Part shown: positions 35,594 to 46,800 of the stretch, in pieces
Position numbering within the stretch: position 1 is the stretch's first letter
Layout: each line of letters starts with the position of its first letter
Origin: CAVWUA01 sp963758025
GTDB lineage: Bacteria > Planctomycetota > Planctomycetia > Isosphaerales > Isosphaeraceae
Direction: 5' to 3'
DNA length: 64,000 bases
Assembly: GCA_963758025.1 (NCBI GenBank)
Contig: CAVWUA010000015.1
Location: 1 to 64,000, forward strand
Position numbers and translations under genes: made by a program
Notes under the pieces: model-generated
Told to the model about the DNA's origin: nothing
The model's database searches: none
Seen by the model: only the letters and a program-made list of their open reading frames with translations

Positions 35594-37174
35594 TTGACGA
35601 AGCTCGGGAACATCCGCTGGAATCCATCCTCGCCCCCCTTGGGCCGGTGGTGGCTAAAGGGGATCGTTCATGCCGTGCTGATCCTCGGCGCCGGCACGCT
35701 GGCGATTGCCGGGCTCGGCGTGGCGCAGCGTGCGGGATGGGTCTCGACCGGATCTCCCGGAGGCGCGGCGAGGGCCTCGATCGTCGCGCGAACGGCGAGG
35801 GTCCACACTTGCCCGATGGACCCGCAAATCCGTCAGAACACTCCCGGTCGTTGCCCGATCTGCGGCATGAACCTGGTTCCAGCGACCGGGGCGATGGCCG
35901 ACAAGAGCGATCCGCTCTCCGTGACAATCGACCCCGCCGCACGTCGCATTGCCGGCATCGCGACCGTGAAGGCCCAACGCAAGGCCCTCAGCCGCACGAT
36001 CCACACCGTCGGCTCCATCACGTCCGACGGTGGCCTCGTGCTGGATCTATTTCCCGAAGACGTTCCCGGTGTCCGCTATGCCCAGCGCGTCACGGCTCGC
36101 CCGCAGGCCCTCCTGGACGAGACCATCGAGGGGCGAGCCGCGTTTCTCGATCTGATCGTGGACCCCCGCACCCGGACGGTGCGTTTCCGGGTCGATCTGG
36201 TCAACCCGGAGGATTCGCGACTCCTCCCCGGCGACTACGCAAAGGCGACTCTGACCGTTCCCCTTTCGGCCGGGGGCGATGTCTATGATGCGGAACTGGC
36301 CGGTAAATGGATCAGCCCGACACATCCTCTGGTCATCCGGGACGAGCCGGGGCTTTGCCCGATCACGGGGGAACCGCTGGTCCCCGCGAGCCGGTTCGGC
36401 TACGCCGACAGCCCCGTCGATCGAGCCGAGGTCCTGGTGATCCCCCGAAGCGCGGTCCTGGCGGTGGGGGACACCAGCGTGGCCTACGTCGAGGAGCAGC
36501 CTGGCCGTTTCGAACTGCGCAGGCTGACGCTCGGGACAATCGTCGGAGAAAACGCGGTGGTTCTCTCGGGCGTCGAGGAGGGGGAGGAGGTCGCCACCTC
36601 AGGCAACTTCCTGATTGATTCGCAGATGCAGCTCGCGGGCAAGCCCTCGCTGATCGACCCGGATCGGGCGGGAAACCAGGGGGAATCGACCGGCCCCATC
36701 CTCCGGTTGGCCGGCGATGAGGGACGGGCCGTCGAGCACGTTTATGCCGCCTATCTCGCCGTTCAGGACGCGCTGGCGTCGGATCGGCCCATCGACGATT
36801 CCCGCGCGAACGAGCTTGAGGCGTCCGCCGCAGCCCTGGCCGATGCCGAGAGCCTGCCCGAGCCTCTGCGGGCGGAGGCCCGGTCAATCTCCGGTCAGGC
36901 CAAGGGCCTTTCCCACCTCGACCTCGCGGCGGCCCGCGTGGCGTTCCAGTCCATCAGCGCATCGATGATCCGCCTGGCCAGCCATGTGCGAGGGGACGCG
37001 GGCCGCAACCCTTTCTTTCAGTTTCACTGCCCGATGGTCCCGAGCGGAGGGGGCGACTGGCTCCAGGACGATCAACCGCTTCGGAACCCTTACTTCGGCG
37101 CCGCGATGTCTCGATGTGGCAAGCAGGTCCGCGAATTCTCGGTGCGGGCCGGGTCGGGCAGCGCGGTGGAGTGA
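35594..37174 (+). CDS. CusB-like efflux adaptor lacking the lipoyl/hairpin core
   Basis: 526 residues, intact frame, with an N-terminal membrane anchor (HAVLILGAGTLAIAGLGVA). A heavy-metal-binding domain follows, HTCPMDPQIRQNTPGRCPIC then GMNLVP, near residues 74-98. After the beta strand RTIHTVGSITSDGG the protein goes straight to VLDLFPEDVPGVRYAQRV, which in CusB-type adaptors comes about 100-130 residues later. The barrel-sandwich (lipoyl) and alpha-hairpin parts are therefore absent with no frame change. The beta-barrel/proximal part follows (RTRTVRFRVDLVNPEDSRLL), with an inserted second CPITGEPLVP element, VEEGEEVATSGNFLIDSQMQ, and a C-terminal DUF3347-like domain with HCPMVPSGGGDWLQ and NPYFGAAMSRCG. 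It precedes the RND pump by 91 bases. Confidence 0.85.
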   Translation: MTKLGNIRWNPSSPPLGRWWLKGIVHAVLILGAGTLAIAGLGVAQRAGWVSTGSPGGAARASIVARTARVHTCPMDPQIRQNTPGRCPICGMNLVPATGAMADKSDPLSVTIDPAARRIAGIATVKAQRKALSRTIHTVGSITSDGGLVLDLFPEDVPGVRYAQRVTARPQALLDETIEGRAAFLDLIVDPRTRTVRFRVDLVNPEDSRLLPGDYAKATLTVPLSAGGDVYDAELAGKWISPTHPLVIRDEPGLCPITGEPLVPASRFGYADSPVDRAEVLVIPRSAVLAVGDTSVAYVEEQPGRFELRRLTLGTIVGENAVVLSGVEEGEEVATSGNFLIDSQMQLAGKPSLIDPDRAGNQGESTGPILRLAGDEGRAVEHVYAAYLAVQDALASDRPIDDSRANELEASAAALADAESLPEPLRAEARSISGQAKGLSHLDLAAARVAFQSISASMIRLASHVRGDAGRNPFFQFHCPMVPSGGGDWLQDDQPLRNPYFGAAMSRCGKQVREFSVRAGSGSAVE

Positions 37175-37265
37175 GGCTGAGGCGTGAGGCGACGAAGGTG
37201 GCCCGGATGCGGAGCCCTTGAGGACGCCGGGGGGATGCCCGGCCCGGAACGAGGACGTTTAGCCC

Positions 37266-40200
37266 ATGCTCCGACCCATCATCCGTTTCTGTCTTCGAGA
37301 GCGGTTTATCCCCCTCCTGGCCGGCGCCGTGATCGTGGCCGTCGGCTGGTACTCCTATCGAAACGTGCCGGTCGATGCGATCCCGGACGTGGGAGAGAAG
37401 CAAGTCATCGTCCTGACGTCCTGGCCCGGGCGCTCGCCTCGGGACGTGGAGGACCAGATCACCTATCCGCTATCCGTCGGTCTCCGGGGCGTGCCGGGCG
37501 CGTTGAGCGTGCGCGGTAAGAGCATGTTCGGGGACAGCTTCGTCCAGGTCACGTTCGCCGACAACGTGGACTTTTACTGGGCACGCGCCCGCGTGGTCGA
37601 GCAACTGATCACGCTCACGCCAACGCTGCCCGAAGGGGTGCGCCCGACGGTCGGACCAGACGCGACGGCCCTCGGACAGATCTTCCTCTACGTTCTCGAC
37701 CCGCCCTCGGGCATGGATCTGGCCGAGTTGCGGTCGTTTCAGGATTACGTGGTCAAGTATGCCTTGCAATCGGTTGAAGGGGTCGCCGAGGTGGCCTCGA
37801 TCGGCGGACACGTCCGCCAGTACCAGGTCGAGATCGACCCCGACCGGCTCCGTTTCTACGGCATTCCACTGGACCAGGTGGTACGGGCCGTGAAAGAGTC
37901 GAACCAGGACGTCGGCGCCGAGACGATCGAGCAGTCGGGCATGGAATTCCTCGTCCGGGGCAGGGGGCTGATCGGCGGGGCGGGCGGTCCCGGCCAGGCG
38001 GTCGCCGACCTGGAGCGTTCGGTCGTTGTCAGCCGCGATGGCGTACCGATCTGCCTGAAGGACCTCGGCCGTGTCCAGCTCGGCCCGGAGCCACGCCGGG
38101 GTTTCCTCGATCTGGACGGCTCCGAGGCCGTGGGTGGGGTCGTCGCCATGCGTCTCGGGGAGAACCCGCGCCGGGTCATCGAGCGGGTCAAGGCCCGGAT
38201 TGCGCAGCTAGAACCGTCGCTCGACGGGGTGACGATCCGCCCGATCTACGACCGCACGATGCTGATCGACGAGACAACGGCCACCCTGACCGAGGCGCTG
38301 GGGCAGGAGATCCTGATCACGATCGCCGTGATCCTGCTGTTCCTGCTGCACATCCGGTCCAGCATCGTCGTCGCCGCGACGCTGCCGATCGCCGTGCTGA
38401 TGGCCTTCATCGCCATGCGGATCTTCTCCGTCGATGCCAACATCATGTCGCTTGGCCGGGATCGCCATCGCCATCGGCACGATGGTGGACATGGGGATCA
38501 TCGTCTCGGAGAACATCTATCAGCACCTGGCCGAGTGGGAGCGCGCGGGTGCCGGGCGCGGCGAGGGCCGGCGCCGGGTCATCGAGCGGGCGGTCGTTGA
38601 GGTCGCCCCGGCGGTCGTCACGGCCGTCAGCACAACAGTGTTCAGCTTCCTGCCGGTCTTCTTCCTGACCGGTCGCGACCACAAGCTGTTCGCCCCGCTG
38701 GCCTGGACCAAGTCGTTCGCCCTGGTGGCCAGCCTGATCGTCGCCGTGACGCTCGTACCGCCGCTGGCCCGGATGCTCCTGGTCTCGGCCCGGCTGACGT
38801 CGCCGACGCGGTCTGGTCGCGGGCCTGGTCTTCGGAGCGATTCTCGCGGCCACGGGTCACGTCGTCTGGAGTGCGGCACCTCCACGCCGCGATTGGCCTG
38901 CCGGCACCGCTGGCGACGGGAATCGCCGGGATTGTCGGAATCGCGATCGGCTACGCCCTGGCCCGGGAACGTCTGCGACCGATCGACGCCAACCCCGTCT
39001 CGCGCGGGATTGCCTGGATCTATGCCCCGACCTTGCGGCTGTTCCTCCGTCACAAGAGGGCCTTCCTGCTCGTGCCGTCGCTCATCTTCGTGGCGGGCAT
39101 TGCGGCCTGGCTCGGCCTGCCGGCGGTCCTGCGGCCCGTCGAGGGATACGCACGCCGACTCGGCGCCAATCTGGACGAAATCCCCGGATACACCGATCTC
39201 AAAGGATCCATTCCCGGCCTGGAGAGTGATGACTGGATCGCGCTGGACGAGGGAAACTGGTTCTACATGCCGACACTCTATCCCGCCGTCAGCGTCGCGC
39301 AGGCGACCCGGGTTCTCCAGGCGCAGGACGCTCGCATCAAGCAGATCCCCGAAGTGGCGGCGGTGCTCGGCAAGCTCGGTCGGGCGGAATCGGCGCTCGA
39401 CCCGGCGCCGTTGGCGATGATCGAGACCTACGTGATGCTCAAGCCCCGCGCGGCGTGGCGACCGGGAATTGCGGCGCGGGACATCTGGGACCGGATCAAC
39501 GCCGTGGCCACGCTGCCGGGGGTCACGCCCGCCTCGCCGCTTCAGCCGATCGAAGGGCGGGTGGTGATGCTCCAGAGCGGCATCCGGGCCCCGATGGCCG
39601 TCCGCATCCAGGGGGACGATCTCGATGGCCTGACCACCGCCGCGCGGTCCGTCGCCGAGCACCTCCGACGCGCGGTCCCGGAGGTGGACGGCCGAACCGT
39701 CAACCCGGACATCGTTCAGGGTAAGCCCTACGTCGAGTTCGAGATCGACCGCGAGGGAGCCGCCCGGCACGGTCTGTCGGTGGCGATGGTCGGCGAGAAC
39801 ATCGAGACGGCTCTCGGCGGGATGATTCTATCACGCACGGTCGAGGGCCGCGAACGCTACGCGATCCGCATCCGCTACCGTCGCGACCTCCGCGAGCGGA
39901 TCGACGAGTTGGACCGCTTACCCATTGTCACGCATGACGGGCAAGTGGTCCGGCTCTCGGCCCTGGCCAGACTGCGCACCCGTTGGGGGCCAGCGATGAT
40001 CGGCAGTGAGGATGGTCGGTTGGTCGCGCACGTGGCGTTCGCCCCCTCCGGACGGGCCGGCGACCTGGAGACGGTCCAGACCGTCAGGACTTCTCTGCAC
40101 AACGCCCAGCGCCGCGGCGAACTTGACCTCGCCCCCGGCTTCGAACTTCAGGTCGTTGGCTCGTTCCAGGCGCAGATCGAGGCAAACCGGCGGCTGATGT

Positions 40201-40811
40201 GGCTGGTACCCTCGGTCGTGCTGATCAACCTGCTGATCATCTACCTCCAGTTCCGCCGCCTGCCGTTGGCCCTGGCGGTCTTCACCGGCATCCCGGTCGT
40301 TTTCGGCGGAGGGATGATCGCTCTCGGCCTGGCCGGGGTCGAACTGAACACGGCCGTATGGATCGGCTTCATCGCCTTGTTCGGCATCGCCATCGACGAC
40401 GGGGTCGTCCTCGGCACGTATCTCCAACAGGAATTCCGACGCCGGCCGAGCAGAACGATCGACGACCTGCGTGCGGCGACGGTTGAGGCGGGCCTGCGGC
40501 GAATCCGCCCCTGCCTGATGACCACCGCCACGACCCTCGCCGCTCTGATCCCCGTTCTGCTCTCGACCGGGCGTGGTTCGGATGTCGCCCGTTCCATGGC
40601 CCTGCCGGTCTTCGGTGGCATGGTCGTTGAGTTGATCAGCCTGTTCGTCGTACCGGTAGTCTTCTGCGGCTATGAGGAGCTGAGACTCCGCGCCCGCCGT
40701 CCTGCCAGGTTGAACGACGAGGCGCGGGATCTCATGGTCCATTCCCCAGCCTCCCGAGACGGTCTGACGCCGACGGGAGCCCGACAGCCATCGGGCCCGC
40801 TCGCCCATTGA
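37266..40811 (+). CDS. Heavy-metal RND efflux pump, CusA/CzcA type (two frameshifts)
   Basis: The start MLRPIIRFCLRERFIPLLAG is typical of HME-RND permeases. The first part covers the pore domain up to TM3-4. Shifts near 38450 and 38815-38870 separate it from GIAIAIGTMVDMGIIVSENI (TM4 with the proton-relay Asp) and from the second half, which runs intact: PLALAVFTGIPVVFGGGMIA, GFIALFGIAIDDGVVLGTYL (TM10-11) and RRIRPCLMTTATTLAALIPV. Corrected length is about 1,180 residues, with two six-helix bundles and two large periplasmic loops. These pumps export Cu(I)/Ag(I) or Zn/Co/Cd across both membranes with an adaptor and an outer-membrane factor. The adaptor is just upstream; three outer-membrane factors lie on the other strand at 26-31.5 kb. 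Copper/silver is the more likely substrate given the adaptor and the multicopper oxidase. Confidence 0.9.
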
Positions 40812-40841
40812 TCGTTCTGCGACGTTCCGAATCGATTCACC

Positions 40842-43800
40842 TCAACAGAATCCCCGATACCCGAACCGGGCCGGGGCGTGAGTGGCCGGAGCCCGAGCCA
40901 GCGACCAGCCCGATCCGGTCGCGCCGGTGCCGAACGTCGGGAGAAGTCGCGGAGTCAGCGGACCGCGTGGCACCTGGGCGGACACCGCCGGAACGCCGCC
41001 ACGACCCAGAAGCGGACCGACGCGCGGGTGGTAATGGTCAAACCGTGCCGGGGCGAGCGACCGACGCCATTGCAGATAGGCCAGGCTGTACGACCCGGTC
41101 GGAGACGGCACACCGAGATTGTGTCCCTGACCGGAGAACGCGCCGAGATTGTTGGAGAATCCGAACCGGACCGGAGCATGAGTGGCAGGAACCCGGGCCA
41201 GCGACCAGCCTGATCCGGTCGCGCCGGTGCCCGTAAAGCCGCCACCGCCGAGCGTCGGAAGCAGGCGTTGGATCAACGGACCGCGTGGCACCTGGGCGGA
41301 CACCGCCGGAACGCCGCCACGACCCAGATAGCGGACCAACGCGCGGGTGGAAATAGTCAAACCGGGTCGGGGCGAGCGACCGACGCCATTGCAGATAGTT
41401 CAGGCTGTTCGTGCCATAGGGGACCAGTACGTTGAGCTTACATGCCGGGCCGGGCAGTTCGCCAAAGTTGTTCCCCTCGCCCCGCGTGCCCGAGCCGATC
41501 GCGGCGGTCGTGATGAGGTCGTTGCCGGCGACTCCGCCCTGCGAGCCGACGTTGTCCCACGAGTCACGGAAGGTGGCCGGTTGCTGCTCCCTCAGGGTGT
41601 AACTGCCGGGTCGGAGACCGTCGAAGCGGTATGCGCCATCGGCCTGCGTCTCGATGGCGCGATCGACCGCGGCGCCGCGGTCGTCGGTGCCCGTGAGCCT
41701 TACGAGAACGTGGGCGATTCCCACGTCGCCCGCGCTCATGACCCCATCGCGGTGGAGGTCGAGATAGGCGAAGCCGGCGAGGCTCGCCGGGGCCAGCTCC
41801 CCGAAATCATAACCCGTACCGGCCGCGCCCAGCGTCATGCGAACGCCGTTGATCCGGTCATCTCCCGCGACGCCACCGAGCGTGCCGGCGGTGTCTTGAC
41901 CGTCGAGTAGCCCGGTGGGCTGACTTTCGGCAATGGCGTAAGTGCCGGCCAGGAGCCCGTCAAAGCGATACGTGCCGTTGGCATCCGTGGTGACGATCCG
42001 GTTCACCGGTCGTCCCGTGTCGTCCTTGCCGGTCAGCGTGACGGTCACGCCCGAGGCGCCCGTCTCGCCCGCGTCGCGGACACCGTTGTTGTTCGTGTCC
42101 ACGTACACCGATCCCGCGAGCGAGCCCGCCGTCAGGCCGAAGTCCTGACCGGCCAGCCCGGCGAGCGGGAGGTCAACGGTTCGCGTTCGCGGCGTCGATG
42201 TGCCGAAATGATCGGGAACCGACTCAACGACCGTGTAGGAATCTGCCGGAAGACCGTGGAAGCTGTAAACGCCGTCCGGGGTCGTGACGGTGGATGCCAC
42301 GACCTTGCCGGTCGCATCCAGCAGCCGCACCGGGACACCTCCCAGACCGACCTCACTCGCGTCGCGCCGGCCCGCGTTCTGAGCATCGACGTAAACCGTT
42401 CCCGCGAGCAAGGCACCCCGCTCGCCAAAGGTGTAGCCCCCGGCGTTGACACCAGCCGTCAGGGTGATCGGTCCGACCGTGTCGTTGCCCACCGTGCCCC
42501 CAGCGGCCCCGGCGGCGTCGAGACCGTCGCGGTACGCGGTTGGCTGGCGTTCGGTCAACGTGTACGTTCCGGGCCGCAGGTTCGTGAAGCCATACGTTCC
42601 GTCGGCGGCCGTTGTCGTCGCCAGATGCACCGCGTTGCCGCGGTCGTCGGTGCCCGTCAGGGTGACGGCCACGCCGCGGATTCCGGCCTCGCCGCCGTCG
42701 CGAACGCCATCCCCGTCGAGGTCAACGAAGACCGAGCCAGACAGAGCCGACGAGCGAAGCTCGCCGAAGGTGTACCCTGTCCCATTCCCGCCCGGCGCGA
42801 CGACGATGTCCGAAATCCGATCGTTACCCGAGACGCCTCCCAGCGTGCCGGCGGCGTCGTTGCCGTCGAGGAACTCAGCCGGCTGTGCTTCCGCGAGAGC
42901 ATACGTACCGGGCCGGAGCCCGCGGAAGTGATACGACCCATCGGTCGCCGTCGTCGCCGTCGCCCGGACGGCGGTCCCAAGGTCGTCGGTCCCGGTCAGC
43001 GTGACGGTCACCCCGGCGATACCGCTCGCGCCGGCCTCTCTCATGCCATTCTGATTCGCGTCGACATAAACAAACCCGACCACACGCGCTGGTGTCAGTT
43101 CACCGAAATTGTATCCCGCTCCGGCATCGCCGGCCGCCACCACAATCCCGGAAACTTGATCGACGCCGACCACCCCGCCAAGCAATCCGGCCGCGTCCTT
43201 CCCGTCGAGGTAGGCGGCCGGCTGCGTCTCGGTGAGGGTGTACGTGCCGGGTCGAAGGTTGGTGAAACTGTACGTGCCATCAGCGGCCGTCGTCATCGGC
43301 AGAGTGATCGTCTGGCCAAGGTCGTCGGTGCCCGTCAGCGTGACCGTCACTCCCGCGATGCCGGACTCGCCCGCCTGCTTCACCCCGTCGTTGTTCGCGT
43401 CGCTATAGACCACTCCCGCCAGGCTCGCCGGCGCCAGCTCGCCAAACGTGTAGCCGACGGCATCGACGCCCGCGTCCAGGGTGATCGATCCGACCGTGTC
43501 GTTCCCCAACAGACCGCCCGCTGATCCGGCGGCGTCCTGGCCGTCGAGATATCCGCCTGGCTGCGACTCGGTCAGGATGTAGGTGCCGGGCGGAGGTTGG
43601 TGAAGGCATACGTGCCGTCGGCGGCGGTCGGGATGGACCGGCTCACGCTGGTGCCCAGGTCATCCGTGCCGGTCAGCGAGATCATCATGCCCGCGATCCC
43701 GGCCTCACCGACCTGCGGGAGACCGTCATTATTCGCGTCACTGAAGACGAGACCCGCAAGCCGCGACGGGGTCAGTTCGCCGAAGGTGTTGCCGGTGCCC

Positions 43801-46800
43801 GCTTCGCCGGGGGAGACGAGGATGCCCGAGATCTGGTCGTTGCCGAGGGTGCCCGTGCCGGGAGTTCCCTGTACGTCCTGGCCGTCGAGGTATCCGCCGG
43901 CTGCGTCTCGGTCAGCGTGTATCCCAACGGTCCGCTCGGGCGGAGATTTGAGAAGAGATAGGAACCGTCGCTGGCGGTGAGGGTCGATAGAGTCACCGAG
44001 TTTCCGAGGTCGTCGGTGCCGGTCAGCGTGACGGAGACGCCCGCGATCCCCAGCTCGAGAGGCTGTTCGATTCCGTCGTTGTTGTCGTCGCGGAAGACAA
44101 CGCCCGCCAGGCTCGCCGGGTCCAGCTCGCCGAAGGTGTAGCCCGCGGCGTCGGTGCCGGCAAACAGGACGATCCCATCGACGCGATCATCGCCGACCGT
44201 TCCGCCCGCCGTGCCGGCCGCGTCCCGGCCATCGAGAAGGCCAGTCGGCTGGACCTCCGACACGGAGTAGGTGCCGGGCCGCAGGTTCGTGAAGCTGTAC
44301 GAGCCGTCGGCGAGCGACGTGGCCATCTGGCTCACCGAAATACCCAGATCGTCGGTGCCGGTCAGCGTGAGGGTCACGCCTGGGAGGCCCAACTCGCCCA
44401 CCTGCCGGACGCCGTCGTTGTTGGCGTCGCGGAAGACGGAGCCGGACAGCGCGGCCGGAACCAGTTCACCGAAGGTGTTGCCGACACCGGCCACGCCTTC
44501 GCCGAGGACGATCGACCCGATAACGTCGTTGGCCAGACTCCCGCCGAGCGTGCCGACGGCGTCCTGGCCGTCGAGGTAGCTCGTCGGCTGGGTCTCCGTG
44601 AGGGTGTACGTCCCCGGGCGGAGGTTCGTGAAGACATACGAGCCATCGGCGGCCGTCACCACGGTCCCACTGACGGGATTGCCCCGATCATCGGTCCCCG
44701 AGAGGCTCAACGTCACCCCCGGGATGCCCGACTCGCCCGCGTCGCGGACGCCGTTGTTGTTCGCGTCGGCATAGACCGATCCGGCCAGAGACGAGGGGGT
44801 CAGCTCGCCGAAGTTGTTCCCCGTCCCGAGCAGGCCGGGCGTCAGAACGAGCGCCGAGAGGAGGTCGTCACCGGCGATCAGGCCCCCCTGCGTGCCGACG
44901 GTCTCGTCGCCGTCGAGGTAGGCGGCGGGCTGCGTCTCGGTGAGGGTGTACGTGCCGGGGCGGAGGCCCGGAAAACTGTAGCGGCCGGCGGCATCGGTCA
45001 AGGTCGGCAGGCTGACGGCGTTGCCCAGGTCGTCGGTGCCGGTCAGCGTGACGGTCACGCTGGCAATGCCCGGCTCGCCCGGCTCGCGGGCGCCGCTGAG
45101 GTTGATGTCGCGGTACACGAATCCCGAGAGTCCCGCCGGCGCCAGCTCGCCGAAGGCCACTCCACCTCCCGTCCCGCCCGGCGCCAGGGTGATATTCGTC
45201 ACCAGGTCGTTCGACACAGTGCCCCCGGTATCGCCCGCCGCGTCCTGACCGTCGAGGAACCCGGTCGGCTGAGACTCCGTCAGCGTGTACGACCCCGGCC
45301 GCAGGTTGGTGAAGTCGAACGATCCGTCGGCGGCGGTCGGCACCGACAACGACACCGGAATGCCGAGGTCGTCGGTGCCCGTCAGCGTGACCATTACACC
45401 GGCGATGCCGGCCTCGCCCGCCTGCTTCACTCCGTCGTTGTTCGCGTCGCTATAGACCACACCCACCAGGGTCGCGGGCGCCAGCTCGCCGAAGGTGTAC
45501 GCCGTGCCGGTGTCGCCCGCCTGCACCACGATCCCGCCTACGCGGTCGTTGCTCAGCGCACCGCTGAGCGAGCCCGCCGCGTCCAGGCCATCGAGATAGG
45601 CGGCCGGTTGCGTCTCGGTGACGGTGTAGGTACCAGGCCGCAGACCGGCGAAGGCGTACGTGCCATCGGCGGCCGTGGTGATCGGCAGACTCAGGCTGTT
45701 GCCCCGGTCGTCGGTGCCGGTCAACGTGACCGTGACCCCCACGATGCCCGACTCGCCCGCCTGGCGGACGCCGTCGTTGTTGCTGTCGTCAAAGACCAAA
45801 CCCGCCAGACTCGCGGGCGCCAGCTCGCCGAAGGTGTACGCCGTGCCGGTGTCGCCCGCCTGCACCACGATCCCGGCCACGCGGTCGTTGCTCAGCGTGC
45901 CGCCGAGCGAACCGGCCGCATCCTTGCCGTCGAGGAACGTGATGGGCTGGTCCTCGGTAATGGTGTACGTGCCGGGGCGGAGGCTGGTGAAGCTGTACGT
46001 GCCATCGCCGGCCGTCGTCACCGGCAGAGTGATCGTCTGGCCGAGGTCGTCGGTGCCGGTCAGCGTGACCGTGACCCCCGCGAGGCCCGACTCGCCCGCC
46101 TGCGTCACCCCGTCGTTGTTCGCGTCGAGATACACGATCCCCGCCAGGCTCGCGGGCGCCAGCTCCCCGAAGGTGTAAGCCGTGCCGGCGACACCCACGC
46201 CGATGTTAATCCCGCCGAACTGGTCGTTCGAGGCCGTTCCACCCAGACTGCCAAGGGCGTCCTGGCCGTCGAGATAACCCGACGGCTGCGACTCGGTCAG
46301 CGTGTATGTGCCGGGCCGCAGGTTCGTGAACTGATAGGAGCCCCCCGCGACCGTCGTCGCCAGGATGTTGACGGGATTGCCCCGATCGTCCGTCCCCGTC
46401 AACGTGACGGTTTCCCCGACGAGGCCCGATTCGCCCGCCTGCTTGATTCCGTCGTTGTTCGCGTCGCTGAAGATGACGCCCGCCAGGCTCGACGGCGCCA
46501 GCTCGCCGAAGGTGTTGTTCGCGCCGATTCCTCCGACCCCCAGCGCGATTCCGGCGATCTGATCGTTGCTGACCGTCCCGCCGAGCGTGCCGGCGGCCTC
46601 GTCGCCGTCGAGGTAGCCCGTCGGCTGCGTCTCGGTCAGCGTGTACAGGCCGGGCCGGAGGTTCGTGAAGGCATACGAGCCATCGGCGAGGGTTGTCGCC
46701 ACCACGCTCACGCCGTTGCCCCGATCGTCGGTGCCCGTCAGCGTGACGGTTGCGCCGAGGATGCCCGACTCGCTCAACTGCGATTGGCCATCGTTGTTCG

